Source of the DNA: Escallonia rubra
Lineage: Eukaryota; Streptophyta; Magnoliopsida; Escalloniales; Escalloniaceae
Direction of reading: 5' to 3'
NCBI GenBank assembly: GCA_033065855.1
Contig: JAVXUO010001034.1
Span: forward strand, 1,798,001 to 1,862,000
DNA: 64,000 nt
Part shown: in pieces, positions 21,259 to 33,700 of the stretch
Layout: every line of letters starts with the position of its first letter
Numbering within the stretch: the first letter of the stretch is position 1
Made by a program: the position numbers and the translations under genes
Notes under the pieces: generated by a model
What the model was told of the DNA's origin: nothing
What the model saw: the letters and a program-made list of their open reading frames with translations, nothing else
Database searches by the model: none

Positions 21259-22577
21259 TCAAAAAGGGCTAAAGTGCTCATATCCTTGTGATCATCATAA
21301 TCGCTCCTTCTCTATATCGAGTGCTAGCTCTATCTGTGGTTTGTGTGACTATAAATTATGTAAGCAACGTTTGAATTTTGTGACCAAGATCCGAGTTTAT
21401 GTGATGCATATGTTTGTGTTTACCGCAGCAGAATGTAAAAATTTCAGAGCTGTTCATAGTAATTAAGATGGGATTATTGATGCATGCATGGACATTAAGA
21501 ACGTAAAGTGTTAACGGTAATAGATGAGTACTCAATGGATCGGTATAAGTTGAGAAGATAAAAGTTTTTTAATGTCTTAATCATCTTATTAGATGTCACT
21601 CCCACCTATTCGTTAACCTGTCGTATCTAATACCGTTAACTTTAAGATGGCGCAAAGCACTTCCGGCTATATCAAAACTCACGTGAATAGACAATTCCTA
21701 TTAAAATGCCCACCGTTCGGTGCAGAGGGAGACATGTGGAACAAGCTTCATAGAACGCTGCTTTCTCGGTACGTAAGAGTATTGAAAATCTCTGTCGGTT
21801 CGATGATGAAGTTCCAGTAAAAATCCAGATTTCTGCATTTGTCTATTCTTAAGGTAATTGATTTCATTTGGCAGTTACCCAGATCATGATCGAATATTTT
21901 GTGGTCATCCCCAGATACATGGCGCCAGTCAGTCCAAACAGGCACAATGACTGGGACACCCCCACTCCAGAAAGAAAAAAAGAAGCTAAATAATCACATT
22001 ACTTTAACAGTTTTTTTTTTTGGTTGGATAATTAATTAGGCTTAGTCGGTTGTTTTATTGATCACGTAAGAAAATGTAAACAGGAGAGACATAATATATA
22101 ATCTTATACCTAGAAAAACAGCTAGTTGCTAGAGGTCTAATTAAAAACATAAAGTCCGTACTTAAATAACATTGCTACAAACCTGAGACAAAGTGTAAAA
22201 TGTTAAGAGTAAGCAGCCAAAGCATCGATCTGTAGCATTATTAATTTTCCTGAAGATATGGTTGAATGATTTCTCGGTCTCAGATGACAAAAGAGTTTGA
22301 GGGCGCACGACAGCCTTTAAACAAGATGAATACTCCTTGAAGCGTCGCGAACCACTCTTCCAACGCTACAAAAACCTTTTCTAGCAAATCTAGCAATGTT
22401 AAGCTTCAAATGACGCCTAACAGGCGTCTTCCATCGAATCCAGTATTTTCTTATAAATTTTGGAGAGATGAGGGAAATTAAGAGTGCACCAAGTATAACT
22501 TGGCCAACATACTTGCGGCGCGATTAGGCTTGTCCAAAAAAGTAAGTTCACTGCGCCACTTTAGTTAGACTTTAGAG
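21259..22577. other. Gene-free stretch downstream of UGT
   Basis: Presumably holds the UGT 3' UTR. No other feature seen. Confidence 0.4.
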
Positions 22578-23069
22578 ATGACCACATTAAGTCTAAAAAC
22601 CATTTCTACGAGACCGTATCTCCCAGAGAATACAACATGGCACAATTTAACTTACGACTTATTTGAAAAGCTTGTAGCCTATGGAGTAGTTATTAACAAG
22701 ACTCTTAATGTGATTGATAGGAGAAAAAAATTATTGAAGGCCTTACCAAAGTTGGACCAAACTGAGATAGTCAGTTCACTTTTGCAAAAGAGATGCTCGT
22801 TACTTTTGAATTTTTTTTTTTTGTTTGCGCAAAAAAGTGTGATTAGGTTTTTCACACTTCCTAGTCAGGTAGCACCACATGGTCTCATTCCAAATGCTAG
22901 TAATAGTAAATCTCCCGTCGGAATAAAGTTGCCAATAAAGTTTTTTGCTTGAGATATGCTTGGATATTAGAGAGAATTTCCAGGCGAACGATGCGAGGTC
23001 GTCAGCCGGAATGCGGAAGCAACTAGACACGTGATTATCAAAATAGGCATCATCTTGCTCTTGATACCA
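22578..23069. mobile_element. Possible degenerate Ty1-copia remains
   Basis: On the plus strand 22640-22760 encodes a peptide with FEKLVAYGVVINKTLN and LLKALPKL, reminiscent of copia gag (UBN2). On the minus strand TGGTATCAAGAGCAAG (23054-23069) resembles the initiator-Met tRNA primer site next to an LTR. The two lie on opposite strands, so they cannot be one intact element. Weak call. Confidence 0.22.
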
Positions 23070-23460
23070 TAAAAAGAATATTACATAGCTTTCATTGATT
23101 GATTTGTTGAGTACAATACACATATTTGTAGCCGTTGATGATAAATAAGAGAAGACTTAAATTCATTAGTCATTGTCTCAACCGAACAACAATATCTAAA
23201 TAATGTTGAGAATTAATTGTATATATACTCCTCGTGATTTCAGTGAGTTGTAGAAAGTTGCCTCGTGGTTTGGGTGATGGTTTTTGTAATAGAATTGACA
23301 TAAAGGTTGTCCAAATTACCCATATGTTGAAGACTTTACCCTTATTTATTCCATCTTATTCTTTTGATCTAATCCCCACTTGGATCGAACCCTAGCGCCG
23401 CCACTTCAATGCAGCCCCACCCTAAACCACCAAAGTTTTCACTCTCACCCTCGTCAAATG

Positions 23461-23772
23461 CTCCCTCCATCCCAAAAAGATTGATCGTATTTCTTTCTTG
23501 GGTTGTATTAAAAGAATTTCTCACTTTTCTAACTTATGAAATATTGTGTAAGTATTTTTTTCGTATTTATCCTTTTTACAGTTTTTTTATTCTATTTTTC
23601 TCTTCACATTTAACGCTTCACCAACCCATTTTCTCTCTCCTAACCTACTTCCTCACCCTCCCCTCCCCCTTCTCGGGATAGAAATAGAATAAAAAATACA
23701 TAGTATATGGTTTATATCCTTAATATGCGTGTAAAGTCAAAATGGAGCAATTATTTTGCGAGAGAGGGAGTA
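23461..23772. mobile_element. Stowaway/mariner-like MITE, copy 1
   Basis: Left end CTCCCTCCATCCCAAAAAG, right end GAGAGAGGGAGTA; the CTCCCTCCRTCCC terminus is characteristic of mariner-like MITEs in plants. The interior matches the copies near 38586 and 60345, with a TTCTCTCTCC... block. Confidence 0.6.
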
Positions 23773-24051
23773 ACTTAACTCCACGTGAACTAGATCTTCA
23801 ATCAAAAGATCAAAGTTAAACCTAGCCTTGGCCCCACTCCCCATAAAAGATCTTCGATCAAAAGGGCTAAAGTGATTGTAGCTTCGGTATTAGTATTTAT
23901 ATCTAGAATATATTTATAATCTGTAAATAGTAGAGAACTTTGGTTTTTGAAGTTGAACCCAAAATCAGAAAATCCAACCCAAACATCGAAATGAAAAAAC
24001 ATACTCTTCAATATTCCAAGCGAAAAACCAAAAGGAAAACTGAACAACTGA

Positions 24052-24524
24052 GGTAGTGTTTGACAACATTTAAGTTTCTAGTTTTTTCTTCAATTTACAA
24101 ATTAAAACTGGAGAAAAAAAAACGCGTTTAACACACAGTTTTTCGTTTTTTTTCTTCAATTTTGAAAACAACTTTTTAAAAGAGGGTTGTTTTTTAAAAC
24201 TCTCATTTTGGAGTTTTGGATTTTCAGTTTTGATACCCCCCCCCCCCCCCCCGCCGTCGCCGCCCCACCCGCCAGCACCGCTCCTACCCCCTCCCCTGGC
24301 ACCACCACCGCTGTCGCCGCCACCACTACCACCAAAGAAAAAATTCAAAATAAAAATTGGATAATCAAATACTTCAAAAGAAAAAACTCAAAATAAAAAT
24401 TGGGTAATCAAACACCCATTTATTTTTATAAAAAAAAAAAAAACTGAACTGAACTGAACTGGTTTTGATTTTTATTTTTGCAAAAAATTGAAAACAAAAA
24501 ATGTAAGTGATTTCAAACAGACCC
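24052..24524. repeat. GTTTG-ended dispersed repeat with GC-rich core, copy 1
   Basis: Ends GTGTTTGACAACA and TTTCAAACAGACCC. AT-rich flanks contain AACGCGTTTAACACACAG, and a C-rich core (24238-24330) encodes Pro/Thr/Ala runs. Same architecture as 39922-40419 and 53581-54026. Probably a non-autonomous DNA transposon; class not determined. Confidence 0.55.
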
Positions 24525-24908
24525 TAAATTACTTCGATTATTTCGAGTTGAACCGAGTAATGCTCATCCCAATTTTTGTCAATGACTCAAACTTGTCGCC
24601 CAATATTGGAACAAATTGTACCTTAGAGACAGAACCGCTATTTGGCGACAACTGCAAAGCTTAACCGACGAGCACCAGTCCACAAGTAAAAGGAGCCTGA
24701 ATTTTGGTGCAAGGTTATAGAAAATGGAAAATCCTCCAGCATTTGTTCTGTGTTGCCGTGTTATAAAGGGCAGTCTGAGCGTATTTGTGAGCATTGTTTG
24801 CTCCATTAATTCAGCAGAAGCTTTTCCAAGGAAATCTTCAAGTCACGTGGAAAAGGCGTATCGAGATCTTTTATGTCATTATATTGTAGATGATCCAATG
24901 TCAAAGCT

Positions 24909-26193
24909 CTTCCAGGTGCCAATCTGCTGATTAAGCATTTTAGGGGCCATGGCATCGGCTTCAAACTCTCCAAGGGCAGGCATTGAAGATCAAATCTCTC
25001 ATTTTCTGGGAAGTCTTAACCTTGGTTCAGCTCTTACATGTTGGGAAATAAGTTATGGGTTTAAGAAATGCAATAGAGAAGGTTTTGATTTGTGTCTGTA
25101 ATGCTAACATAATTGTTTGTTATTTTTCTATTTACAGGCCGTTTTCAGTCGTTCTTGGTGGCGACGACGGAACATCAGGAAAGCCATCTCCTGAACTTGG
25201 AGGGTCTCAACTTCTTTATCAGAGATATTTTGGCACCAATTCTAAGTTAGTTTAATAACCTTCTGCAATTTTCTTTCCTAAGATACCTTGAAGCAGCCAA
25301 AAGGTTAAATTGCGATCCTTCCAAGTGTCTTGTCGGTGAAGGTTCACAGTGAGTTTTTCAAGTTCACTGCAGAACCTAGTAGTAGGTTAAACACAACTCT
25401 TGAATGTCATGCATGCCATCTTCACTTCTGTCTTGAATGAGTTGTTCAAGTCGCACTCCTATTTCTGGATTTTGGCCTGCTGAACTTGTGTTTAGCATGT
25501 GACTTGAGAGGTGGGGGAGAGAAAACCCGTCTATTTCTTCAATGGAAATGTCTGCTATGAAGCAGACCAGGTGTTAGTGCTGGTAAAGATGCCCAAATGA
25601 CAGTGGTGGTTGTTTCTTCTCTTCCAAAGCAATCCCAGCTTTGTACTTGAGGTGATTGACTCTCTTCTTGATCTGCGACCTGAAAGTGGGGCATCGATCC
25701 GTTTCAAGACAGTAAATATCTATGACTGCTCCATCCTAAGTACATAACTATCTTAAAGAAACTACCATCTTAATGCCAGGGATGGAGAGAACTTTACCTG
25801 TAGAACGCAGGTACATATGTGGAGCTGTTATTGAAGGATTTGGTCGTGGATCCAAGGCTCTTAGAGTCCCTGCAGGTCCTGGATTCGACCTGTTCGTTTT
25901 GTCATATCTTCTTAGGCCTTGAGGTCTTGCAATACTCTATGAACTTGGGGAAGAACAGTGTTCTGCACTTCTTCTTTTCTGCTGATTCGTTTCTCTTCAT
26001 TTCAACATTGTAACTGATTCTCTTTTCGCTGTCAGCTAATATCGACCAAGGACTACTCAATTCTCTTGCAGAACATCCCTCGGGTGTATGTTTAGGTTGG
26101 ACTGGACTATCAAAGCGAGTTGTTTACAAGATGGTCATGAGGTTGGAATCCATACTTCGATAACACGGAGAAGACCATAGTGAGTGCAGTGCA
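24909..26193 (+). pseudogene. FMN/FHY: Bifunctional FMN hydrolase/riboflavin kinase relic
   Basis: The intact plant enzyme interconverts riboflavin and FMN, with an N-terminal HAD phosphatase and C-terminal riboflavin kinase. Scattered matches lie in the right order: PGANLLIKHF then, in another frame, ASASNSPRAGIEDQIS (24910-25000); FSVVLGGDDGTSGKPSPE (from 25141, after an intron ending TTTACAG); EAAKRLNCDPSKCLV (25290-25334); kinase start YICGAVIEGFGRGSKAL (from 25811); NSLAEHPSGVCLGWTGLS; and WNPYFDNTEKT after a frameshift, ending at a GTGAGT donor. Retained intron edges make it a duplicated, not retrocopied, pseudogene. Stops and frameshifts separate every block; the C-terminal exon was not found. 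Confidence 0.78.
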
Positions 26194-29100
26194 CTTCTAT
26201 AATATGCACAGTCCTCGCACATTTCACTTTCTAAATCTGTATTCCGGAGTTCACTCACTCCTTTTTTCAGTGCATGGGTTTGTGTAGGCCGAGTGATCGA
26301 TCGTAAGCAGATTTGTTTGATTTCGAATAATTGCGCTCTGATTCTCAAGGAAATGGGCACTGTTTCTGGTCTTGTTCAAGTTTCCAATTGGAAAGTCTGT
26401 CTCGTTTATTTGCGGAGGTGATGAAGAATTGGGCTTCCGGGTGCAGTTCCTAGCTCTCAGTTGAAGATAATGCTGGTAGCACGAATGGCCATGAGAACTT
26501 CTGCCAGGAGCCTTACTCATGACCTCGATCAAGATATATTATTCCCTTGAGCTGCTGAGCAAGCTTCTGCTGTTGCTTTTTCACGCCCTTTTGGGTCATC
26601 AAAGCCCTGTAGTTCGGTTCGGCCGTTAAAGCCCTTTAGTCCGGTTTAGGAGTTGACATCTGAACCACACTTCCCTTTGTAAGACCATAACGACCCAAAA
26701 TCACGGTCTCAGTCCCCGTAAGTGCTCAGGAGCTCCTTGGAATCGTTGTGGCTCTGCTGCTTTCTCTCTTTGTTCAACTGATTTGTACACTGCATATGGC
26801 AAAGGCCTTTTGATGGCTGCGAAATGGGTTCTAACAAAAAACCTTTTACATATTAGTTTACGTACTTGTTCCAACTTCTTGTACTCACAGCTATCTGAAT
26901 ATGAAGATGTTATGGACAACATGGCACCTATTCTACATGACTTTTGCAACCTCCTGCCAGAGTTTCACTCCTTTTGTGTAGATAAAGTGGAACCTAGACT
27001 AATTAAAGAAGTTTCTCTTTTGTCAGCTTTTGTTTGCCATGGCCGAACGCAGATATATCAAGACTGGATCAGTGAAACTCTTTTGTAATCCCAGTCTTTA
27101 AACGTATTACTTGTCTTTTGTATGGATTTATGATATTAGCACTATATGTTATTTGTGCTATAAGATAATGTAATGTAAATATGATAGTCATGGTAATGTC
27201 ATGACAAGGGGACAAACTATGTAATGAATATTTTCTATTCAAGTCACTCTCTCTTTAACCAAAAAAATAATAATAATAAACACTGATGCTCGGTCCCAGT
27301 GAATGCTCATGAGCTCCATTGCATGGTCTGCTAACACTAACTTTTGAACACAAATTTATCAGCAATGAGCGAGGGTGTTGCATTAAATTTGCAAAAATCC
27401 ATTCTGGAGGTCTCCTTACGCGGGCTCTAACTAGTCTTTGTTGGCTTGTAAACCTCAGTGGCTTGTTGCTTTACCACTATCCATCAATTGATCATGGTAA
27501 ATTTCATTGTGAAGTGGCATGATTGGTCATTTAGATAACAATTTGTCGCGTGTTGATCATCCAACTATGTCACTTGAAAAACTGGATGGAAAGTTGTATT
27601 AGCTGAGGAGCCAACCTGCAAATTGCTTCACTGGTTGCAGAATTAAATTGTGCACGGCGACAAAGTTCATCAATCAACATAGGAGAGGGAGGGACTTACT
27701 AGATAGACTTCACCATAGTAATATAAAATTTCTTTTTGACTAGCTAATGGACCCGTGTAAATGTACGAGCCAGATGCAATTCAGTGTTACACTCAATTAC
27801 ATGCTTTAACAAAGTGGAACATATTTTAAACTTTAAACAAACAAAGAAAGAGAATGAATTCAAAGACAATACACGACATTACTTATATATAAATTTGTCA
27901 AATAAATTTATCCAGTGCTTAAGATGTAAGAATTATTATATATGTAATGATAGTTGTTAACATACCGAGAACATTTTAATTCAAGTTTGTGGAGCACTAA
28001 TATCAATTAGTCATACCAAACTACAGTAATTTTCACCTACCCACATTATCAAGTAGAAAAAAGTATCATAACTTGCACGAACAACCTTTGTATCCTCCTC
28101 CATCCTTTTTGTGTGTCATAAGAATGTTCATATATTCATTATTGCATGTCCGTTTTCTGGTCCAATTCATAGACTGCGTTTTGCACCATGTTTTAAATTT
28201 TTTGAAGTCATACGTGCATGGCCTAGTGAAAGTACTGTTAAAAGATTGTTCAGATCATAATAATCTAGCATATGTAAAAGGAATTTTCAACGTGTGCCCA
28301 CCCCTAGGTACAAAAACGGATCGTGAGTATAGCGTTTGTAGAGGAATTCTGAAAGTTCCTAGTCATGGCTAGGATTTAAGAAACCCTCCAAATTACTTAA
28401 CATATGTTCATTTAGAGTCATTAATCAATTTGACCTGTGAATCAGCTCCAAAGTTAACTCTAAAATGAACGAACATAAAACTCTGGGCATTTTGGTTCCT
28501 GGTGCTCTAGGTTTTCTTGTTTTCTGAAACATGGACAGTTCAGGAGGTGATATTTTAGTCACATAACTTCAAGGCATTGATATAGCTCACGAGAGATAAG
28601 ATAATAGTCCTTATATGAGTTTGTCAATATAAATATAATAAGTAGACAGTTGTATAGTTTGCTTTTCCTTTTATATTAGAGTTACCCATATCGTGAATAA
28701 ATGCCTCTTTAGGGACAATGAAAAACTGAATCTACTCAAGTATTAAGAGGTGTAGCAATGAATATTAAGATGGTGATACTTTCTTTTTCAATTTAAGTGG
28801 GAAATGAAACAAAAGAACGGGAGGTTTAGGAATAGCTTAGCGTAAAGGGGCAGCAAAAGCCACAAGGCAGCTGCTTAGGAAGGCATTCTAGCAAAATGGG
28901 CAAGCGCTACACGCACAAAGCCTGCTATTGATCCCTTGGACTGCTTCGATTTTATTTATTTTTTTACTTTTTCAAGCTTGACCTACTGAAAGCACAAAAA
29001 ATGGAGAGGAAAGTGGATCAAAATAATACTTTGAAATCCTTATGGTGGCCACTTGTAGTAGTGGGGGTTCCTTCTAATGAGTAAGTCCAATGCTATTAGG

Positions 29101-30565
29101 TGGTGGGACCTTGATTGTTCCACAATGGCAAATTTTGGGCAATCCACATTAGTACAAGTCTGCTTCGACCTCTTCTTATGTACAACTTCACTTCTGGATC
29201 TTAGCTTTGCTGTAACTTAGTCAAAGCTCGCCTCACTTGTGTGCTTGCTCGGTTAGAGGTTCCTCCAAGAACGACTTGCGATGACTTGAATGTTCAAGCA
29301 CTCGGGTGGTTCTGTTTTTGAGTTTAAAATGACATACCAACATTAAGTTGAATCATCCAGACTTGAAAAGATTCTGGATATGTCATCCACACTCCTTCAG
29401 CAGAATGTAGTAATATTTGTTTAGATTTATGACCACTCTTTTACATCACATTTGAGCTCATACGACTCAAATGGGCCACAAGGCACGTAGGACATGTGAA
29501 GTGAGTGATAAAAGTACTTTGATCAAGCTGTTTTGCATATATTTCATCCAATAAAAGACTTCCTTTTATGTTGTTCTTGGGCACGAGTACACACACAAAC
29601 AATTGCACAAGCCTCTTGCTTTTGTTGATTCCTAGTTAGGACTGTTTTTAAGCTTGATCTACGCATGAAAAGAAAAAAGAAGAGATAGAGCATGTAAAAT
29701 AATATTGCAATAATTCTAGTACTACTAATCCCAAGCTCTTGTACACATGCTTGATCAAGTTCTTGTACACATGCTTCATCCAAGAAAAGATTATCCCTTC
29801 CTGTTGTGTTTTAGCATAAGTACTCTCGCAAACAAATGCACACGGCCATCCTTCGAGTTTCTTTCTCGAGCCTAGAAAGGACAGGAGAGAGGGAGGACAG
29901 GAGAGAGAACCTTGAGAGAAGAAGAGAACAGCCTGTTACTTACAGTCGTTTAAAAGAAGGGTAAAAGATAATTGTTGGCAGAGTCCAAAATTGCATAAAT
30001 GATTGTTTGCAAACAGATTGCATCTGAGATGCAAGAGATGATAAAGGTTCAACGAATGTAGAAATGACAAAGAGGTGAAGATGAGAAGTCAATTTTCCTC
30101 ATCTGTTAAGGAAGGAAGAGATTTCAATTATGAGGAAATGAAAGAAGAAAAGGCAGGAAGGAAGCACAGAGAGATTGTGAGAGAGGAAGAAGGACGATAG
30201 AAGCTAGAAGGCAGGTGAAACAAAATAGATAATGTGGGTATTAAGTGCATGAACAATAAGATGTCGAAATCTATTACAATATGATTACATTTTCAGATTG
30301 ATTATAATATGAAATCCAAATTCGAGGCACTTCTTATTAAAGACATCATATGGTAGTTAAAGTATGGTAGTTAAAAGGAATAGGATTCAAGGTATAATAG
30401 TTAAAGTATGGTACTTAAGATTTAAGACATTTGTTAGTCCAGATTCAATGTCACATCAGAGCTAACCATATGGCATAAAATTCCATTGAAGAACTCGGCT
30501 TTCATATATTTATTTATATTGATTGATGATTGATCGGCTGGTTTCAAATTAAAAAACTGAGAAAT
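26194..30565. other. Gene-free stretch with unidentified open frames
   Basis: Frames at 26783-27088 and 27319-27522 look moderately protein-like but match no family I know. A poly(A)-like run at 27260 follows AT-rich sequence. The remainder is AT-rich intergenic DNA. A TGTTCTTGG/ACACACAAACAA segment near 29540-29820 is weakly repeated. Confidence 0.3.
29737..29783. repeat. Short tandem repeat CTTGTACACATGCTT
   Basis: The 15-mer CTTGTACACATGCTT occurs twice about 24 bp apart, with related flanks GATCAAG / CATCCAAG. Confidence 0.7.
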
Positions 30566-30711
30566 GTACACCTAAGGCAAGGTAAAAAGAAAAAATATCA
30601 GAACATTTTCATGCTTAAAGTCAAGGGGGAGGGACACCTAATGCCAGGTGTTAAAAAAGACATATATCAGAGCAATTTCATGCTTCCTAGGACAAGGGGA
30701 GGGGTTTTCAC
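30566..30711. repeat. Imperfect ~70-bp tandem duplication 3' of APP1
   Basis: Two units share ACACCTAA, GGCAAGGT or GCCAGGTG, ATATCAGA, TTTCATGCTT and CAAGGGG. They lie beyond the APP1 stop codon, possibly in its 3' UTR. Confidence 0.6.
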
Positions 30712-30730
30712 AATTTAAGAAGAGATTCAC

Positions 30731-30736
30731 TTTATT
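30731..30736 (-). terminator. Possible polyadenylation signal of APP1
   Basis: AATAAA on the minus strand, 23 nt after the APP1 stop. It sits between two copies of AGAAGAGATTCACT. A usual plant 3' UTR is longer, so another signal further down may be the one used. Confidence 0.25.
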
Positions 30737-30759
30737 ACCAAAAAAAAGAAGAGATTCAC

Positions 30760-33700
30760 TCATGCCCCAATGGGTTCAGTAGCTTTCTTCAACCATGTCA
30801 TCTCGGATTCATCCAAAAACGGGACCAGTGTTTCACGACATTTGGCATGGTAGGTGTTTACCCATTCTATTTCTTCGGGCACTAAACGGCTCACGTCAAT
30901 CAACTTACTCTGGTATGGTGCCTGTACAAGACAAGCAGGAGGATCAATCAATCAGTTAAATTTTAAGTTCCACCAAGATTGGATATCTCCTATATTGGAG
31001 CATGGAAAGCAATAAAAACTTCGAAGCAGACTTCATGCATTCACGCTACACCAGTAATGATAGGGCATGGGCAAGTCAATAACATGGGGACAGGAAAAAG
31101 GATACCATCCAGTCGAAGTCTCATAAAGCAGAGGATTTTTTGAATGGGAAGAGCGAAGATAATAGAGGGGAAATACGGGAGGAAATGAGCCTGATTTTGG
31201 GCTTCAAAGGTTTTTGATGTGGGGATAAAAATGGTTTTATACTATGGTTTCGATAAGTACATCCAGCTACAATTTAACAAAACATACCAAGCATAACTTA
31301 CCCATGTTATGTGCTCGAATGCCAAGTATCCCTTATCACCAAAGTTGAATTTTGTGTCAGCTTCTTTGACTATAAGCACGTTCTCCAATCTTATACCAAA
31401 GTTCCCATCCTCATAATAACCAGGTTCTGGAATTCGAAATTCCAAAGTAAGTCATCCACATGTTAGGGAAGAGAAATTCAAACTCAATAGTTCTAATATG
31501 AACACTATCTGGTAGTTAGAACATCAAAATACAAGATTGAACACCTAGGAGGTATTGCAACGAATTGCATGCCAACTGCTTACAACCAAAGAATTTTCTT
31601 TTTACATATATTTATATATCCCTTAACTTTTCGGAAAGATGCAACATGTTCAACGGTAACCTGTTGGCACTCCTAAGTGCTTATGGCGCTCACTGCGCAA
31701 GGAGCACCAACAGCCATTTAGGGACTGTGAATAGGACTACCCATTCTTTAACATTTTGCTATATTTCCAACAATATTTCCCTCTAAATATCTTTCACACC
31801 TCAATATATGATGCCCATATATCATCATCACACATATAAGAGAGCTACTTCTTCTCAAACTCCATTTTAACCCGAGCATAATATCTCGTTAGAGAAACAA
31901 TAGAATTTTAGTCTTTTTTCCTTTTGTGGAGGGGGAGCCGTAGAGGGACGCCAGAAAGGTTTTGTTTCTAACCCCTGCTTAATTTGTGAAACACCTTTCT
32001 AAGCACCCAGGTGAATATATCAGCGCGTAAATTAAAAACCAGACCAGTCAAAATATATGGTACAAACCATCTGTGACAGTCATTGAAGCTTGTAATGGCA
32101 CATTCCGAGCCTGGGGTCTGAAACTAATCAAGTGGGGTCCTGTTGAACAAAAAGCAAATATCAAAACAAGGATTACTAGTCCACATCAGAGTAGACTATA
32201 TAGAGCAAGGGAAATCTACAACATGCCTTCATGAACATTTAAGTAGGACCCGATTCCATGACCAGTACCATGCCTATAATCAAGGCCATACTTCCACAAA
32301 GGAACTCGAGCAAGGATGTCAAGCGCATGACCTGTTATAAAGCGGAGAAGTATAAGCGAGTGATATTTGTTGCATACGGAAAAATTTATCACAAACTAGG
32401 TTAATAAAAGAACTGATCAAGTGCATGTATCAAAAGGTCTACTATAAGTGGTCAAAAATAAAGAAAGTCCATCAGCATCAACAATTTAAAGGAAAGACTA
32501 GAAGTTGCAGTACCGTTGGTTCCATTAGGAAACCGAGCAACACCCAAAGCTATGTGACCCTTGAGCACCTGCATAATATCAAGAAAGTTAACTTCTTAAC
32601 AACTGCTAGAAATAGTAAACTAGAAGGACAAAAACAAGTATCTATATTCCAAGCTTAAAAGATTGCAGAAGCCAACGAGTACGAATTTGAAGCAATGCAT
32701 AACACTAAATTGACGTGACCCCAAAAGTAACGCATAAAGTAAAAGGACGATATAATAAACAATAAGAAACAGGAAAAGATTTATGTTCTCTGCATATAAT
32801 ACTCTTTCTCCAAGTAATCTGAGGTTTAGCATTTGATCAAAGCCAAAAAAAGAATATGACATGAAAAGGAATAACATACTTCCCGTTCTGGAAACTTAGG
32901 AACTCTAAGGAGTCAGATAAGAAAATAGAACAACCATAGACTCACAAAGAGCCACGTACCGCGGTATAGCATGCTTTCTCATGCTCTGATGGTTTTCCAA
33001 AATGAACTGTCCGCGTTATATCAGTAGTTCCATCTAGATACTTCAAAGACATGAATGCAGATACCAATAAAAAGGACATCAGTTTAAGGTAAATACCGTA
33101 CAGATGGCTTAGGATTGTTTACCTAGCACAGCACCATGTGATTGAAACAGTAGCTAAAAGAGACAGCTGACAAACCTGTGCACCAGAATCAAATAGATAG
33201 ATGCTATTTGGATCCATTTCAGAACACGTTTTAGCATCTGGCCCATAGTGGATAATTGCCGCATTTGGACCAACTGATGAAATAGTAGGAAAACTCAACC
33301 CTCTAAAATGCTGCAGATGTAAAAGGAAACAGAATATTGATAAAAATCTATCCGTATGAAACAATGAGCCTGAAACCCATTAGCATCTAAGAGAGATGAA
33401 TCACTCCAAGTGAAGATAAGATCATAACAGATAAATACAATAACTAAAACTGCAATGTAAAATCAACTTATCATAAAATAAAGTGCCTTTTAGCATAGCA
33501 GATAATTGATCGTTAAACTACCATTTGCAAAAATGGACCAACATATGACAAATATATATGTGGGGCATATCAATGACATGTATGTATCTGGGACAAATAT
33601 ATGTATTAGCCGCAATTTACCGTTTACTCTAAAAGCTTAAGCTGTCACATACAAAGCCCAACATGTATATCAAGATTATTACAGTAGAATTTTCTTCCTA

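Noticed and set aside
26783-27088. 101-codon frame starting MYTAYGKGLLMAAKW
   Set aside because: Looks somewhat protein-like but matches no family I know and has no supporting exon context.
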